From a virus, in the IMG/VR virus record IMGVR_UViG_3300044799_000328, positions 1 to 51,653 of that record: DNA of 51,653 nucleotides, one strand, 5' to 3'. This document shows positions 17,138-24,283 of the stretch, one piece after another. A model generated the notes under the pieces. The model saw nothing but the letters and a program-made list of their open reading frames with translations. It was not told the origin of the DNA and searched no databases. The stretch's first letter is position 1. The number at the start of each line of letters is the position of its first letter. Both the position numbers and the translations under genes were made by a program.

Positions 17138-17300
17138 GGTGTTGACCTCCTAAGTTAAAAGGTTAAACGAAACAAACTTTGCAAATGCTTCATTGGCTCG
17201 TACCCAATTGACACTCACCTCTGCTTGTCTCACCTTCCAATTCAGGTTCGGCCTTACGGCTTCCATCACTGGCTCTGGTAACGCTTTCGGCTTGTGCTGC

Positions 17301-17335
17301 GGGGACGGACGTGCGAGCCGCTGCCGCCCATCCCC
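17301..17335 (-). promoter_or_regulatory. Strong hairpin between scaffold and capsid genes
   Basis: Minus strand GGGGATGGGCG pairs with CGTCCGTCCCC (11 pairs, two of them G-U) around a 13-base loop. It begins 9 bases after the scaffold stop and stands 164 bases before the capsid start. No T-run follows. It may protect the capsid mRNA or tune the scaffold/capsid ratio. Confidence 0.5.
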
Positions 17336-17344
17336 TAAAATCAA

Positions 17345-18202
17345 CTAGACCTTGCCTTCCGCCCGAAGTTCAGCCCCGATCAAATTGGACAAACGTCCAG
17401 TTCCATCGGCCTGAACATCATCAGGAATGCCGGTATCTTTTTTCTGAAGTCTCTGTTGTAGCGGTCCCAAAGTGGGTTCCCCGCCAGGAGCATAAGGAAC
17501 ACCCTGAGCTTTCAACTTCTCCTGGTATTTCTTCTCCACATCGAATTCAATGTCTTTACGCAGCTTGTCCTCGCGGGATTTTGCTGTTACGGTCTCATAA
17601 GCCTGCGCCAAATTGCCGCCACGCTTCTGAGCTTCCTCAAGCAACGCTCTCCGGTCGAGCTTAGTTCCGAAATTTTTCTGATGCTCTTCCTGAAGATCGA
17701 TGATATCAAGCAGGGCCGCGCCGAGTGCATCTCCGCGCTTGTTGATTTCCTCGTCGAATTTCTCGGGGGTCATCAACTTGCCTTCTTTTACCATCTGATT
17801 TAATGTCTTGACGGTTGTGTCGAGTTCGCCAATCTTCTTATTGGCTTCCACAGCATCTTTTCGAGCTGCGGCGAGCTGCTTATTTAGCTCGTCCTCTTCC
17901 TGTGGGGTTCCTCCCGACTGACGCTGGGCACTTTCGAGGGCTGCTGCCCTCTCTTGTGCTGTTTTCAGATCGGTTTCGAGGGTTTTGTACTGCAAGTCTG
18001 CTTGTTCGTACCATGCGAGGTTTTGCTGGTGTTTAGCTTCCTGAGTTTTACGAGACTCGGCCAGCTCGTTCATCTTGCGAGAAAATTCAGATTGGCGAAG
18101 TCCATTATCAGACAACTCAATAAGCTCTTTCTTTCTCGCTTCTCGTTCCGCTGGATCTGTTATCAGGACCAGCATTTTTTCGAGTTCCGCTGAGATTGGC
18201 AT
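17345..18202 (-). CDS. Scaffold-like protein
   Basis: 285 residues, highly charged and predicted almost fully helical. Long coiled-coil stretches run through residues 40-145 (for example AKHQQNLAWYEQADLQYKT and ELNKQLAAARKDAVEANKK), followed by a basic C-terminus. This size, charge and place directly before the major capsid gene are the usual signs of a head scaffold. The SD is weak (GAAGATGTAACAA before ATG 18202). Confidence 0.75.
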   Translation of the reverse strand: MPISAELEKMLVLITDPAEREARKKELIELSDNGLRQSEFSRKMNELAESRKTQEAKHQQNLAWYEQADLQYKTLETDLKTAQERAAALESAQRQSGGTPQEEDELNKQLAAARKDAVEANKKIGELDTTVKTLNQMVKEGKLMTPEKFDEEINKRGDALGAALLDIIDLQEEHQKNFGTKLDRRALLEEAQKRGGNLAQAYETVTAKSREDKLRKDIEFDVEKKYQEKLKAQGVPYAPGGEPTLGPLQQRLQKKDTGIPDDVQADGTGRLSNLIGAELRAEGKV

Positions 18203-18278
18203 TTGTTACATCTTCATTCTCTCATCTCATGTTATGGCAATTCCCGAGTCTGTCAGCAGCCAACGACTGGCTTGACGG

Positions 18279-18668
18279 CTACCCCAGTGCGGGCATTTGT
18301 GCGTTACCACCCGGAGGTGGCGGCGTAGGTCCTGCGGTTCCGGTCTCAGTAGGACCGGCTCCAGGACCACCTGGCGATGGGGCAGTGCTAACAGCGGACA
18401 CTCCTGTATCCATAATCTGAATAGCTTTTTGTGCGAACGGAGCAAATGTCGGTTCAGCACCGGCTATTTGTTCTAAAACCTTCTTCACCGCATCCACTTG
18501 AGCCATCAAAAATCCATGCGGATTAGGTGCCCCAGGTGCCGGTCCACCCTGGTTCATGGGCTTAATTCCTGAAAGCCCACCTTCCCTAGGTGGTGGTTGG
18601 GGGACGCCCATCTGCGACTGGATATCTGGACTTGGCAACGGTGGCCGGTCCATTCCAGGCAGTGGCAT
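18279..18668 (-). CDS. Proline/glycine-rich portal-region protein
   Basis: 129 residues, ATG 18668 after GGAGAGTTAAAA. N- and C-termini are low-complexity and rich in Pro and Gly (PGMDRPPLPSPD; TGTAGPTPPPPGGN), flanking one helix (AQVDAVKKVLEQIAG). Similar short Pro-rich proteins sit between portal and scaffold genes in other phages. Function unknown. Confidence 0.6.
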   Translation of the reverse strand: MPLPGMDRPPLPSPDIQSQMGVPQPPPREGGLSGIKPMNQGGPAPGAPNPHGFLMAQVDAVKKVLEQIAGAEPTFAPFAQKAIQIMDTGVSAVSTAPSPGGPGAGPTETGTAGPTPPPPGGNAQMPALG

Positions 18669-18670
18669 TT

Positions 18671-18856
18671 TTAACTCTCCTTGCCCTTACGACCGGTTTC
18701 GGTCTTGCTGTTTACGCCCTTTGGCTCCTGAGACAATGGAGCAAAAGTTGCCGGACTCTGAATTCCAGCAGGCTGAGTGTTATCACCGTGACCTTCCATC
18801 TGCTGTCCCGGTACGATTTCGCCGACTCCGCCTTTGTTTCCCTTAGATTCTGCCAT
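18671..18856 (-). CDS. Hypothetical 61-residue hydrophilic protein
   Basis: ATG 18856 is chosen because AAAGGAAA lies just before it; a longer frame to 18898 has no SD. It starts MAESKGNKGGVGEI and is Gly/Lys/Glu rich without hydrophobic core. Part of the run of tiny genes between portal and scaffold. Confidence 0.5.
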   Translation of the reverse strand: MAESKGNKGGVGEIVPGQQMEGHGDNTQPAGIQSPATFAPLSQEPKGVNSKTETGRKGKES

Positions 18857-18916
18857 TGGTTTTCCTTTCGAAAGAAAAAATGTTATCGCAACTCCCAAAA
18901 TCTATGTGTTTTATTC

Positions 18917-18978
18917 CCTTGCCTTGCCTTGCCGCGCCGGGCCCTGCCACGCCCCGCCTTGCCGCGCCGCGCCTGGCT
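18917..18978 (-). repeat. (GGCNN)11 pentanucleotide array, copy 1
   Basis: On the minus strand GGC recurs every 5 bases about eleven times, with changing two-base fillers, and the array ends with three GGCAA units followed by GGGAAT. A matching array of the same orientation and same ending lies at 27194-27257. It occupies most of the otherwise empty 139-base gap in front of ATG 18856. Confidence 0.8.
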
Positions 18979-18995
18979 TTACTATTTTACCACAC

Positions 18996-19175
18996 TTATT
19001 TCCTAATGTCCAACCGGTTAGACTTTCTTTTAGCCGTTTCCCGGTACTCTTTCAATTCTTTAGCCTGACCCACGGCCTCTTTAGCTCGGACCTTTTGGCC
19101 ACCCGAGCGAAGCACCTTTAAAAGGTGTTCGTGCTCCCTCACCGCCTGTTTGCCGGGTATAACAACATCGGCCAT
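18996..19175 (-). CDS. Hypothetical 59-residue basic helical protein
   Basis: Short gene found by reading the minus strand: ATG 19175 to TAA 18996. The product starts MADVVIPGKQAVREHEHLL and ends RKSNRLDIRK; charged and helical (EAVGQAKELKEYRETAKRK). The SD AGGAAG lies 9 bases upstream and overlaps the stop of the preceding gene. The tight packing with neighbours supports it being real. Function unknown. Confidence 0.6.
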   Translation of the reverse strand: MADVVIPGKQAVREHEHLLKVLRSGGQKVRAKEAVGQAKELKEYRETAKRKSNRLDIRK

Positions 19176-19180
19176 ATGGC

Positions 19181-19303
19181 CTACTTCCTATTGCCGCCCC
19201 GACCAGACTTGCGAGACTTCTTCTTGGCAATGAACTCTTCGCGGACTTCCTTAGAAGAACTCTCGGCTTTTTCGTGCTTATCTGATTCCTGTTCCTTCGC
19301 CAT
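19181..19303 (-). CDS. Hypothetical 40-residue charged peptide
   Basis: ATG 19303 after GGGAGACGATAAA, one base past the stop of the DUF6496 gene. It is mostly Lys, Glu and Ser with a basic tail (KKKSRKSGRGG). The longer frame to 19399 would overlap the DUF6496 gene. Function unknown. Confidence 0.5.
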   Translation of the reverse strand: MAKEQESDKHEKAESSSKEVREEFIAKKKSRKSGRGGNRK

Positions 19304-19304
19304 T

Positions 19305-19523
19305 TTATCGTCTCCCTGAAGCACGCGGTCTCTTCCGAGCCCCGCCACTTTTTCGTGATTGTCCTGATTCGCTAAGAGCGATTGCCACTGCTTGATCACG
19401 ACTGTGTACTAGCGGGCCTTTCTTTGATCCGGAGTGCAACTCACCGTGTTTGAACTTATGCATTTCTTCATGCACTCGTTCCTGCCTTGATGATTTGCTA
19501 GCTCCTGGGCCCAGTTTAGGCAT
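19305..19523 (-). CDS. DUF6496 domain protein
   Basis: 72 residues. The central block EEMHKFKHGELHSGSKKG followed by SRDQAVAIALSESG is the signature of the DUF6496 family: a small conserved domain of unknown function common in phages and plasmids. The C-terminus is strongly basic (RKRPRASGRR), suggesting nucleic-acid contact. The gene overlaps the stop of its neighbour. Confidence 0.75.
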   Translation of the reverse strand: MPKLGPGASKSSRQERVHEEMHKFKHGELHSGSKKGPLVHSRDQAVAIALSESGQSRKSGGARKRPRASGRR

Positions 19524-19831
19524 TACCGCCTACCCCCTATTCTCCTAGATGCTCTCCTGCGACCCTGACGAGCAATCCCCCTGGGAGTAATTATATCACT
19601 CGGCTCTTCGAGCCCGCCCGAAAGATCCTGGATCGCCTGATGCTCAGAATTGATATGACTGATTGCGGCGCTGTGACGCGCCTTGTCCCCTCTCAACTCC
19701 GCATATCGCTTAATTTTGTCGGCGTCGTCCCTGAGTCTGTACTGCTCATCTTCGTTCTTAGCCGCTGTAGAAAGTTTGGGCTGTGTAGGAGCGGTAATAA
19801 TTAACTTTGCCTTATTCGGTTTCTTTGCCAT
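19523..19831 (-). CDS. Hypothetical 102-residue charged protein
   Basis: ATG 19831 after TGGAGATTT. Lys-rich N-terminus (MAKKPNKAKLIITAP), a helical middle with many charges (RLRDDADKIKRYAEL) and a very basic C-terminus (RQGRRRASRRIGGRR). First gene of the run of tiny genes; a promoter-like motif lies about 83 bases upstream. Possibly DNA-binding or packaged with DNA; not known. Confidence 0.55.
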   Translation of the reverse strand: MAKKPNKAKLIITAPTQPKLSTAAKNEDEQYRLRDDADKIKRYAELRGDKARHSAAISHINSEHQAIQDLSGGLEEPSDIITPRGIARQGRRRASRRIGGRR

Positions 19832-19913
19832 AAATCTCCAGGGTCAAGGAGTGGTTTGGGCGGATGAGAGACCCGCTCCACTCCCTGACCACATCGGGAG
19901 TTGCCGTCGATTA

Positions 19914-19934
19914 AGAGTAACATACCCTTGTCAA
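19914..19934 (-). promoter_or_regulatory. TTGACA-N9-TACTCT promoter-like motif
   Basis: TTGACA (19934-19929), then 9 bases, then TACTCT (19919-19914) on the minus strand, with TG before the -10-like box. Second copy of the motif at 12006-12026. It lies in the 115-base gap before the gene at 19831; the rest of that gap shows nothing else. Confidence 0.35.
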
Positions 19935-19946
19935 GTACTCCCTGTT

Positions 19947-20303
19947 TTACCTTGTACTTGGCCTGGTCTTCTTGCGCAAAGTCTTACGAACCACGGCCTC
20001 GCCTTTGTGTAGTTGCGCCGGACCGGACTTCTGAACTCGTCCCCCCTGGCGGTATTTCTGCATCGTTGCCGCACCTTGTTCGCCGCGTTCTTTGCGAAGA
20101 AGATCCATACCCATCTTTCGGGCACTAAGCTCATTATTAGACAATAACTTAGAATAATCATCCTGAAGGGGGCCTGGGTTCTTGATTTGACCCAAAAGAT
20201 TCCTTTGTGAATGGTAGTCTCGAAATTCCTTGAGTCTGGCGTCGGCATATGCTAACCAGTCTTTGGACTTGCCCGTCTTAGGGAGCATCTCACCTTCCGC
20301 CAT
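19947..20303 (-). CDS. Portal-region protein with GGRVQKSGPAQLHKGE motif
   Basis: 118 residues, ATG 20303 with SD AGGAGGTAATT. Helical N-terminal two-thirds (LAYADARLKEFRDYHSQ), then GGRVQKSGPAQLHKGEAVV near the C-terminus, a motif that recurs in many small phage virion proteins, and a basic tail. Located between portal and scaffold genes. Exact role unknown. Confidence 0.6.
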   Translation of the reverse strand: MAEGEMLPKTGKSKDWLAYADARLKEFRDYHSQRNLLGQIKNPGPLQDDYSKLLSNNELSARKMGMDLLRKERGEQGAATMQKYRQGGRVQKSGPAQLHKGEAVVRKTLRKKTRPSTR

Positions 20304-20342
20304 AATTACCTCCTAACTAATCAAAACGCAGATGGGTCCTCG

Positions 20343-20687
20343 TTAAATCGGCCTGCCGTCCGGTCCTACCAGACCAGCTTTCTGGGCCGGTGAGTTGGCA
20401 TCCAAGATTATCTTGGATTCAATCGGAGCCGCAACTTCGATCTCACGATAGCACTTATTGCACTTAAACGAGAGAGAGTTTCCTGCGCGACCCTTGCATT
20501 TATAAGCAGATTGCTTGTTTCGTTTTCCGCATCCAGGACAATCAAATACAACGTAATCGGTTCCCTTAGTCTTCGGGCCGTACTGTGTACGCCTTCTGCC
20601 CCCTCCGAGGTTTTCGGTTGTACACTTTCTGCCCCCACCTTTATTGACAATTTTCAAGGATTTACCCTGAAGAATAATTCCTGTCAT
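20343..20687 (-). CDS. Zinc-ribbon protein
   Basis: 114 residues. ATG 20687 is preferred over the GTG three bases upstream because GGGAGG is 5 bases away. A Cys4 ribbon is formed by DCPGCGKRN and KCNKC, with further Lys/Arg-rich stretches. The N-terminal part is basic and glycine-rich (NKGGGRKC). A nucleic-acid-binding role is possible; no family recognised. Confidence 0.6.
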   Translation of the reverse strand: MTGIILQGKSLKIVNKGGGRKCTTENLGGGRRRTQYGPKTKGTDYVVFDCPGCGKRNKQSAYKCKGRAGNSLSFKCNKCYREIEVAAPIESKIILDANSPAQKAGLVGPDGRPI

Positions 20688-20716
20688 CACGGCCTCCCGA
20701 AATTACTACTCAACGT

Positions 20717-22630
20717 TTACCCAGAAGCTCCCGCTGCCGCTCCACCAGGAGCGCCTCCCCCAGGAGGAGAATTGCTAAGATTGTTTAATATGCCGGGCGG
20801 AACCCCCCCGCCGCCGCCCCCAGCCCCACCACCCATCTTCTGGCGGATGATCTGAATCAAAAAGTCCTTTCCTTCCGCTTCCAGATTCTTGCGGATGCTT
20901 TCCTTCAATCCACCCAGGTCGAGAGCTTCCAGCATGTTGTCACGATCCATGTCGCCCATACGGCGCAGGTTGAGCATCAACATCTGTTGTGGTACACGAC
21001 TGGACTTCAGCAACGATCCCGGTTGAATCAAGAACTGGAATGAGCGCCAATGTTCTTCAGGTGGTACTCCCGCAGGAATCATCTTTCCTGGATCGTAATC
21101 AAAGTCCTCGAATGTCAATCCGTCCTGACCCAGGATCTGAATCCTGCGCTCCATATTATAAAATTGGAAAAGATTGGGTACAAACTGCTGCCCTATCTCC
21201 TTCAGGAACGATTCAATATACCGAACCTTCAATCTAACTAGAGTTTGCTGTCCTTCTTTCATCTGTTCCAGGGTATCCGCAGCTGGGATAATACCCTTCC
21301 TGCTAACCGAACTAAGGTCGATGAATCCGGACTGGGCATCCAGTTCCTGTTGAGCATATAACATGGTTTGAAAGACAAAGCTAGGAAGAGCCGGAGGTGG
21401 CGCGTACTGCGGAGCCGCAATCGAGGCCGGTGAGTAGAATACTTTGGCCCCCGGCATATTGGGATCAAGACTGCGTTTAATGGCTAATCCAAAAGCGTTA
21501 TCCGGTGCTATCAGGGGAGGATTAACCGCCTTCTTAACCGCATCCAGGATGCCCGCCAGGATGTTATTCATAACGTCTTGTAGGGGTATCTGGTTACGGA
21601 ATTCAGATACACCCGGCCATTGCCACGGCACCCGATTCAAACGCAGCGCGGCAAAAGGAAACTGACCGTGCCAAAATGGATTGGGCCCGTCATACAAGAC
21701 GACGGGACCACCCATGCAGACGAGTCGACCCCTCGGATACAGCTTTTGTCCGGGTTGGACTTTGTACCCGTACTCCTTATTTAGATCCCCAATAAACACT
21801 TCCCTGTCGGATGTGTTCTTCTGATCATCTCTGATCCAGAACTCTCTATATAGAGCCATGGGTATAACGGAGTCTCGGTACTGACTTGCTGACTGACCGA
21901 AAAGCCGACGCATCTGCGGAGAGAGCACTTGCCATGCTCTTCCCCACATACTTTGTCCAGCATTAGACGAGGTCATGGAGATAAACTGGCTATACTCCCT
22001 ATCGACCGGAACCGCAAATCCTTTGGTTGGATATTTCTCCTGAAACCAGGAAAGAGGTTTCGGTACACGATAGATCACCCCCAGGGCTTTCTGGAGATTG
22101 TGTCCGGGTCTGATCGGAATTACATCCATGGCCCCACAAGCCGTCAGTTCTAGTTCGCCCTCACCATTCCTCAGTTCTGGGTTCCATGTTAAACGACCAT
22201 ATCCGATCGTCAGGGCGCTGTGAATGATGATCATGGCCATGGTCATATCAATATCTTCACTGAAGAACCAGCCACGAATCAACTTATTCAGAATCTCAGC
22301 ATGCTTATCGTACAGACGATTATTTGCCTTGATTTCAAAGGATTGCCGGATATCGGTAAGGTAGGATACCAACTGAATCAAGTTGGTCCATAGGCGGTTG
22401 GCTACCGGGCTGGACTTGTAGGAGGGTCGTCTTTCAACCCACTGCTTTCCCATGAGATAGTTGATGTTACGGTCTATGTTGACGATCTCTTCGTATCGTT
22501 CGAGTTCGTCTTTGGCCTCTTCGAATACGGCTTGGCACCAGTTCCCCACTGCCTTGTCATGTTCACTTATAGTAATCGGTCGATCCGTGCCACCGGAGTC
22601 ATACGAATACCAGCCGGGTAGATTGGACAT
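20717..22630 (-). CDS. Portal protein
   Basis: 637 residues from ATG 22630 (SD GAGGGAAATT). N-terminal helical region with NYLMGKQWVERRP, a stem-like middle (IIIHSALTIGYGRLTWNPE), wing-type strands, a helical segment with LEQMKEGQQTLVRLKVRYIE, and a Gly/Pro-rich C-terminal tail (GGGAGGGGGGVPPG) typical of portals. It lies between terminase and capsid genes, as expected for the dodecameric ring that carries DNA into the head. Confidence 0.85.
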   Translation of the reverse strand: MSNLPGWYSYDSGGTDRPITISEHDKAVGNWCQAVFEEAKDELERYEEIVNIDRNINYLMGKQWVERRPSYKSSPVANRLWTNLIQLVSYLTDIRQSFEIKANNRLYDKHAEILNKLIRGWFFSEDIDMTMAMIIIHSALTIGYGRLTWNPELRNGEGELELTACGAMDVIPIRPGHNLQKALGVIYRVPKPLSWFQEKYPTKGFAVPVDREYSQFISMTSSNAGQSMWGRAWQVLSPQMRRLFGQSASQYRDSVIPMALYREFWIRDDQKNTSDREVFIGDLNKEYGYKVQPGQKLYPRGRLVCMGGPVVLYDGPNPFWHGQFPFAALRLNRVPWQWPGVSEFRNQIPLQDVMNNILAGILDAVKKAVNPPLIAPDNAFGLAIKRSLDPNMPGAKVFYSPASIAAPQYAPPPALPSFVFQTMLYAQQELDAQSGFIDLSSVSRKGIIPAADTLEQMKEGQQTLVRLKVRYIESFLKEIGQQFVPNLFQFYNMERRIQILGQDGLTFEDFDYDPGKMIPAGVPPEEHWRSFQFLIQPGSLLKSSRVPQQMLMLNLRRMGDMDRDNMLEALDLGGLKESIRKNLEAEGKDFLIQIIRQKMGGGAGGGGGGVPPGILNNLSNSPPGGGAPGGAAAGASG

Positions 22631-22645
22631 AATTTCCCTCAATTA

Positions 22646-22666
22646 AGGATACTACAAACGTGTCAA
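22646..22666 (-). promoter_or_regulatory. TTGACA-N9-TATCCT promoter-like motif before portal
   Basis: TTGACA (22666-22661), 9 bases, TATCCT (22651-22646), then AATTGAGG that serves as the portal SD. It is base-for-base similar to the motifs at 12006 and 19914 (shared TTGACA, G at +2, TA box and AAT.GA tail). Could start the head-gene transcript. Confidence 0.4.
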
Positions 22667-22956
22667 GATACCTGTGGAAACGAGGTCTGTGGAGGGGCCC
22701 CATCGGCCATCTTAACCTTATGTTCGCTCTCAAGTTGTCGCAATTGTCCTGACCCACGCACCGTAACCGGTTCCCCCTCCGGCAAGATGTTTCTAGTCGT
22801 AAAAACCTCAAACACCTTGACGGCGGCAAGAGAATAGACTCGATCTCCGGTTCCGCTGCACTTTTGACAAGTCTCAACTAGCATGTCGTGAGGCAGGGTA
22901 GAGTAAGACTCCCAGGTTCTATTACACTTTCGGCACTGGTATTCATAGATGGGCAT
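22663..22956 (-). CDS. FmdB-type zinc-ribbon protein
   Basis: 97 residues, ATG 22956 after GGGAGAT. Starts MPIYEYQCRKCNRTWE and has a second CQKC pair near residue 30: the FmdB-family N-terminal Cys4 ribbon. Such proteins are often called regulators, but their role in phages is not established. It overlaps the upstream gene by 14 bases and precedes the portal gene. Confidence 0.8.
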   Translation of the reverse strand: MPIYEYQCRKCNRTWESYSTLPHDMLVETCQKCSGTGDRVYSLAAVKVFEVFTTRNILPEGEPVTVRGSGQLRQLESEHKVKMADGAPPQTSFPQVS

Positions 22957-23605
22957 GATCGACTATCTCCCTACGAGTAATTTCCCCCATCCATGTTTTG
23001 TTCTTCCATGGCCTGAAGAGTATCTCTTGCGTAGTCATAAATTCTCTTTTATCGGCTGAACTAAAGGATATCGACGCATGGAACGTGTACTCTTCAAAAA
23101 GATCATTTATACTTTTTGCGCGGCTGGAAATATGAAGAAGCCTGGAAAAATCTGATTTTTCCATAGCGCCAGCATTATCATATTCGGGCATCAGCTTGAC
23201 AAATTCACCCGGACCTAGACTCGAAATCCCTTGGGGGGAAAACCGGATAAATTCAACACAAAATACATCTTTGTAAGATCCGTCCTCCTGGCGCACGCTT
23301 CTCGGGATCAAAACATGAATCGGATGAATCTTAATGTTTATCGCATGGTGAACAGACGATAGGTTGATAAGTTCAAAGGAATAATCTCTCTGCTCCGGCA
23401 AATCCAGCGGATACACCATAAAGTTTGGGTTGTCCTTCACCTTCTTTTTCTTCTTGTTTCCCTCAGGACTTAATCCTAGATTACGAACAGGCGGAAACGG
23501 TACCGGGCTAAGCATCGGATCTTCGTGTTCATAATTCAATCCAAGCATGAGATCAATAGGCTCAGGCTCGGGACGCTTCCTGAACCAATTCTTGAATATT
23601 TTCAT
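22943..23605 (-). CDS. Hypothetical 220-residue protein
   Basis: ATG 23605 is preceded by AAAGGAGTTGTT; the longer frame to 23671 would overlap the upstream gene. N-terminus basic (MKIFKNWFRKRPEPEP), followed by a beta-rich domain (FMVYPLDLPEQRDYSFEL, then FCVEFIRFSPQGI). No motif or family recognised. It sits in the terminase-portal interval with good coding character. Confidence 0.6.
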   Translation of the reverse strand: MKIFKNWFRKRPEPEPIDLMLGLNYEHEDPMLSPVPFPPVRNLGLSPEGNKKKKKVKDNPNFMVYPLDLPEQRDYSFELINLSSVHHAINIKIHPIHVLIPRSVRQEDGSYKDVFCVEFIRFSPQGISSLGPGEFVKLMPEYDNAGAMEKSDFSRLLHISSRAKSINDLFEEYTFHASISFSSADKREFMTTQEILFRPWKNKTWMGEITRREIVDHAHL

Positions 23606-23627
23606 AACAACTCCTTTGTTTAACGGT

Positions 23628-24272
23628 TTAGTAATACCACTGATTGTCCAGGCCGTCCTCGACCTTGGCATTCATGTAGCGCGTAATGTCCATGCCGTTG
23701 GCCTGGGCGATGTCTCGTATCGGACTAACATGACGTTCAGGTATAACCAGTTGGACAACGATGTCTCCCCCGACGATTCTAGGGGCCTCACCGGGACCGA
23801 TCTTGGAAACGGACTTTGCGTCCTGTAACCGGCGTAAAAGTTCCTTGGTATCGTTCAACTCCTGGCTAATCGCAAAGACAGATCCAAACAGGGTAGACGA
23901 ATCCCTGAAAGTGCCAAGAAGGCTAGCAAGCCGAGCCATATCAATTGGAGGAATCGTGAGACTCTTAACGCCATCGATATTTAGGCCGGTGCTTCCAATA
24001 GGAAGCGTGCTTTCCCCGGCTTTGTTGTTGGGGTCCGGAGGAGGAAGCGGTTCATCCAAGATTGGGGGCGGAGTATCCGCCTTGGGGGCCAGCGACTTCT
24101 TCTGATCAAGCATTTGCTTGGTCAAGACGCTTAACTCTTCCCGATCCTCAAAGACGTGTTCGTTCTTGCACTTCAGAGGCTGGGTACTCCCTAGGTGGTA
24201 AATCAAAGATTCGTCAATCCCGTCCTGTAAATAACATTTCGGGCACATGTCCTGTTTTCTAGGTCCTGACAT
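23628..24272 (-). CDS. Protein with N-terminal zinc ribbon (terminase-portal interval)
   Basis: 214 residues, ATG 24272 with SD AAGGAGATG. An N-terminal CPKC pair with a second Cys (LKCKNEHVF) looks like an incomplete metal ribbon. A Pro-rich linker (PPPILDEPLPPPDP) joins it to a C-terminal domain ending in an ARHV-like segment (VQLVIPERHVSPIRDIAQ). Function unknown. Confidence 0.6.
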   Translation of the reverse strand: MSGPRKQDMCPKCYLQDGIDESLIYHLGSTQPLKCKNEHVFEDREELSVLTKQMLDQKKSLAPKADTPPPILDEPLPPPDPNNKAGESTLPIGSTGLNIDGVKSLTIPPIDMARLASLLGTFRDSSTLFGSVFAISQELNDTKELLRRLQDAKSVSKIGPGEAPRIVGGDIVVQLVIPERHVSPIRDIAQANGMDITRYMNAKVEDGLDNQWYY

Positions 24273-24283
24273 ACAACATCTCC

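Noticed and set aside
17150-17344. 64-codon frame in the scaffold-capsid gap
   Set aside because: Needs a TTG start without SD inside the hairpin; I read this gap as non-coding leader.
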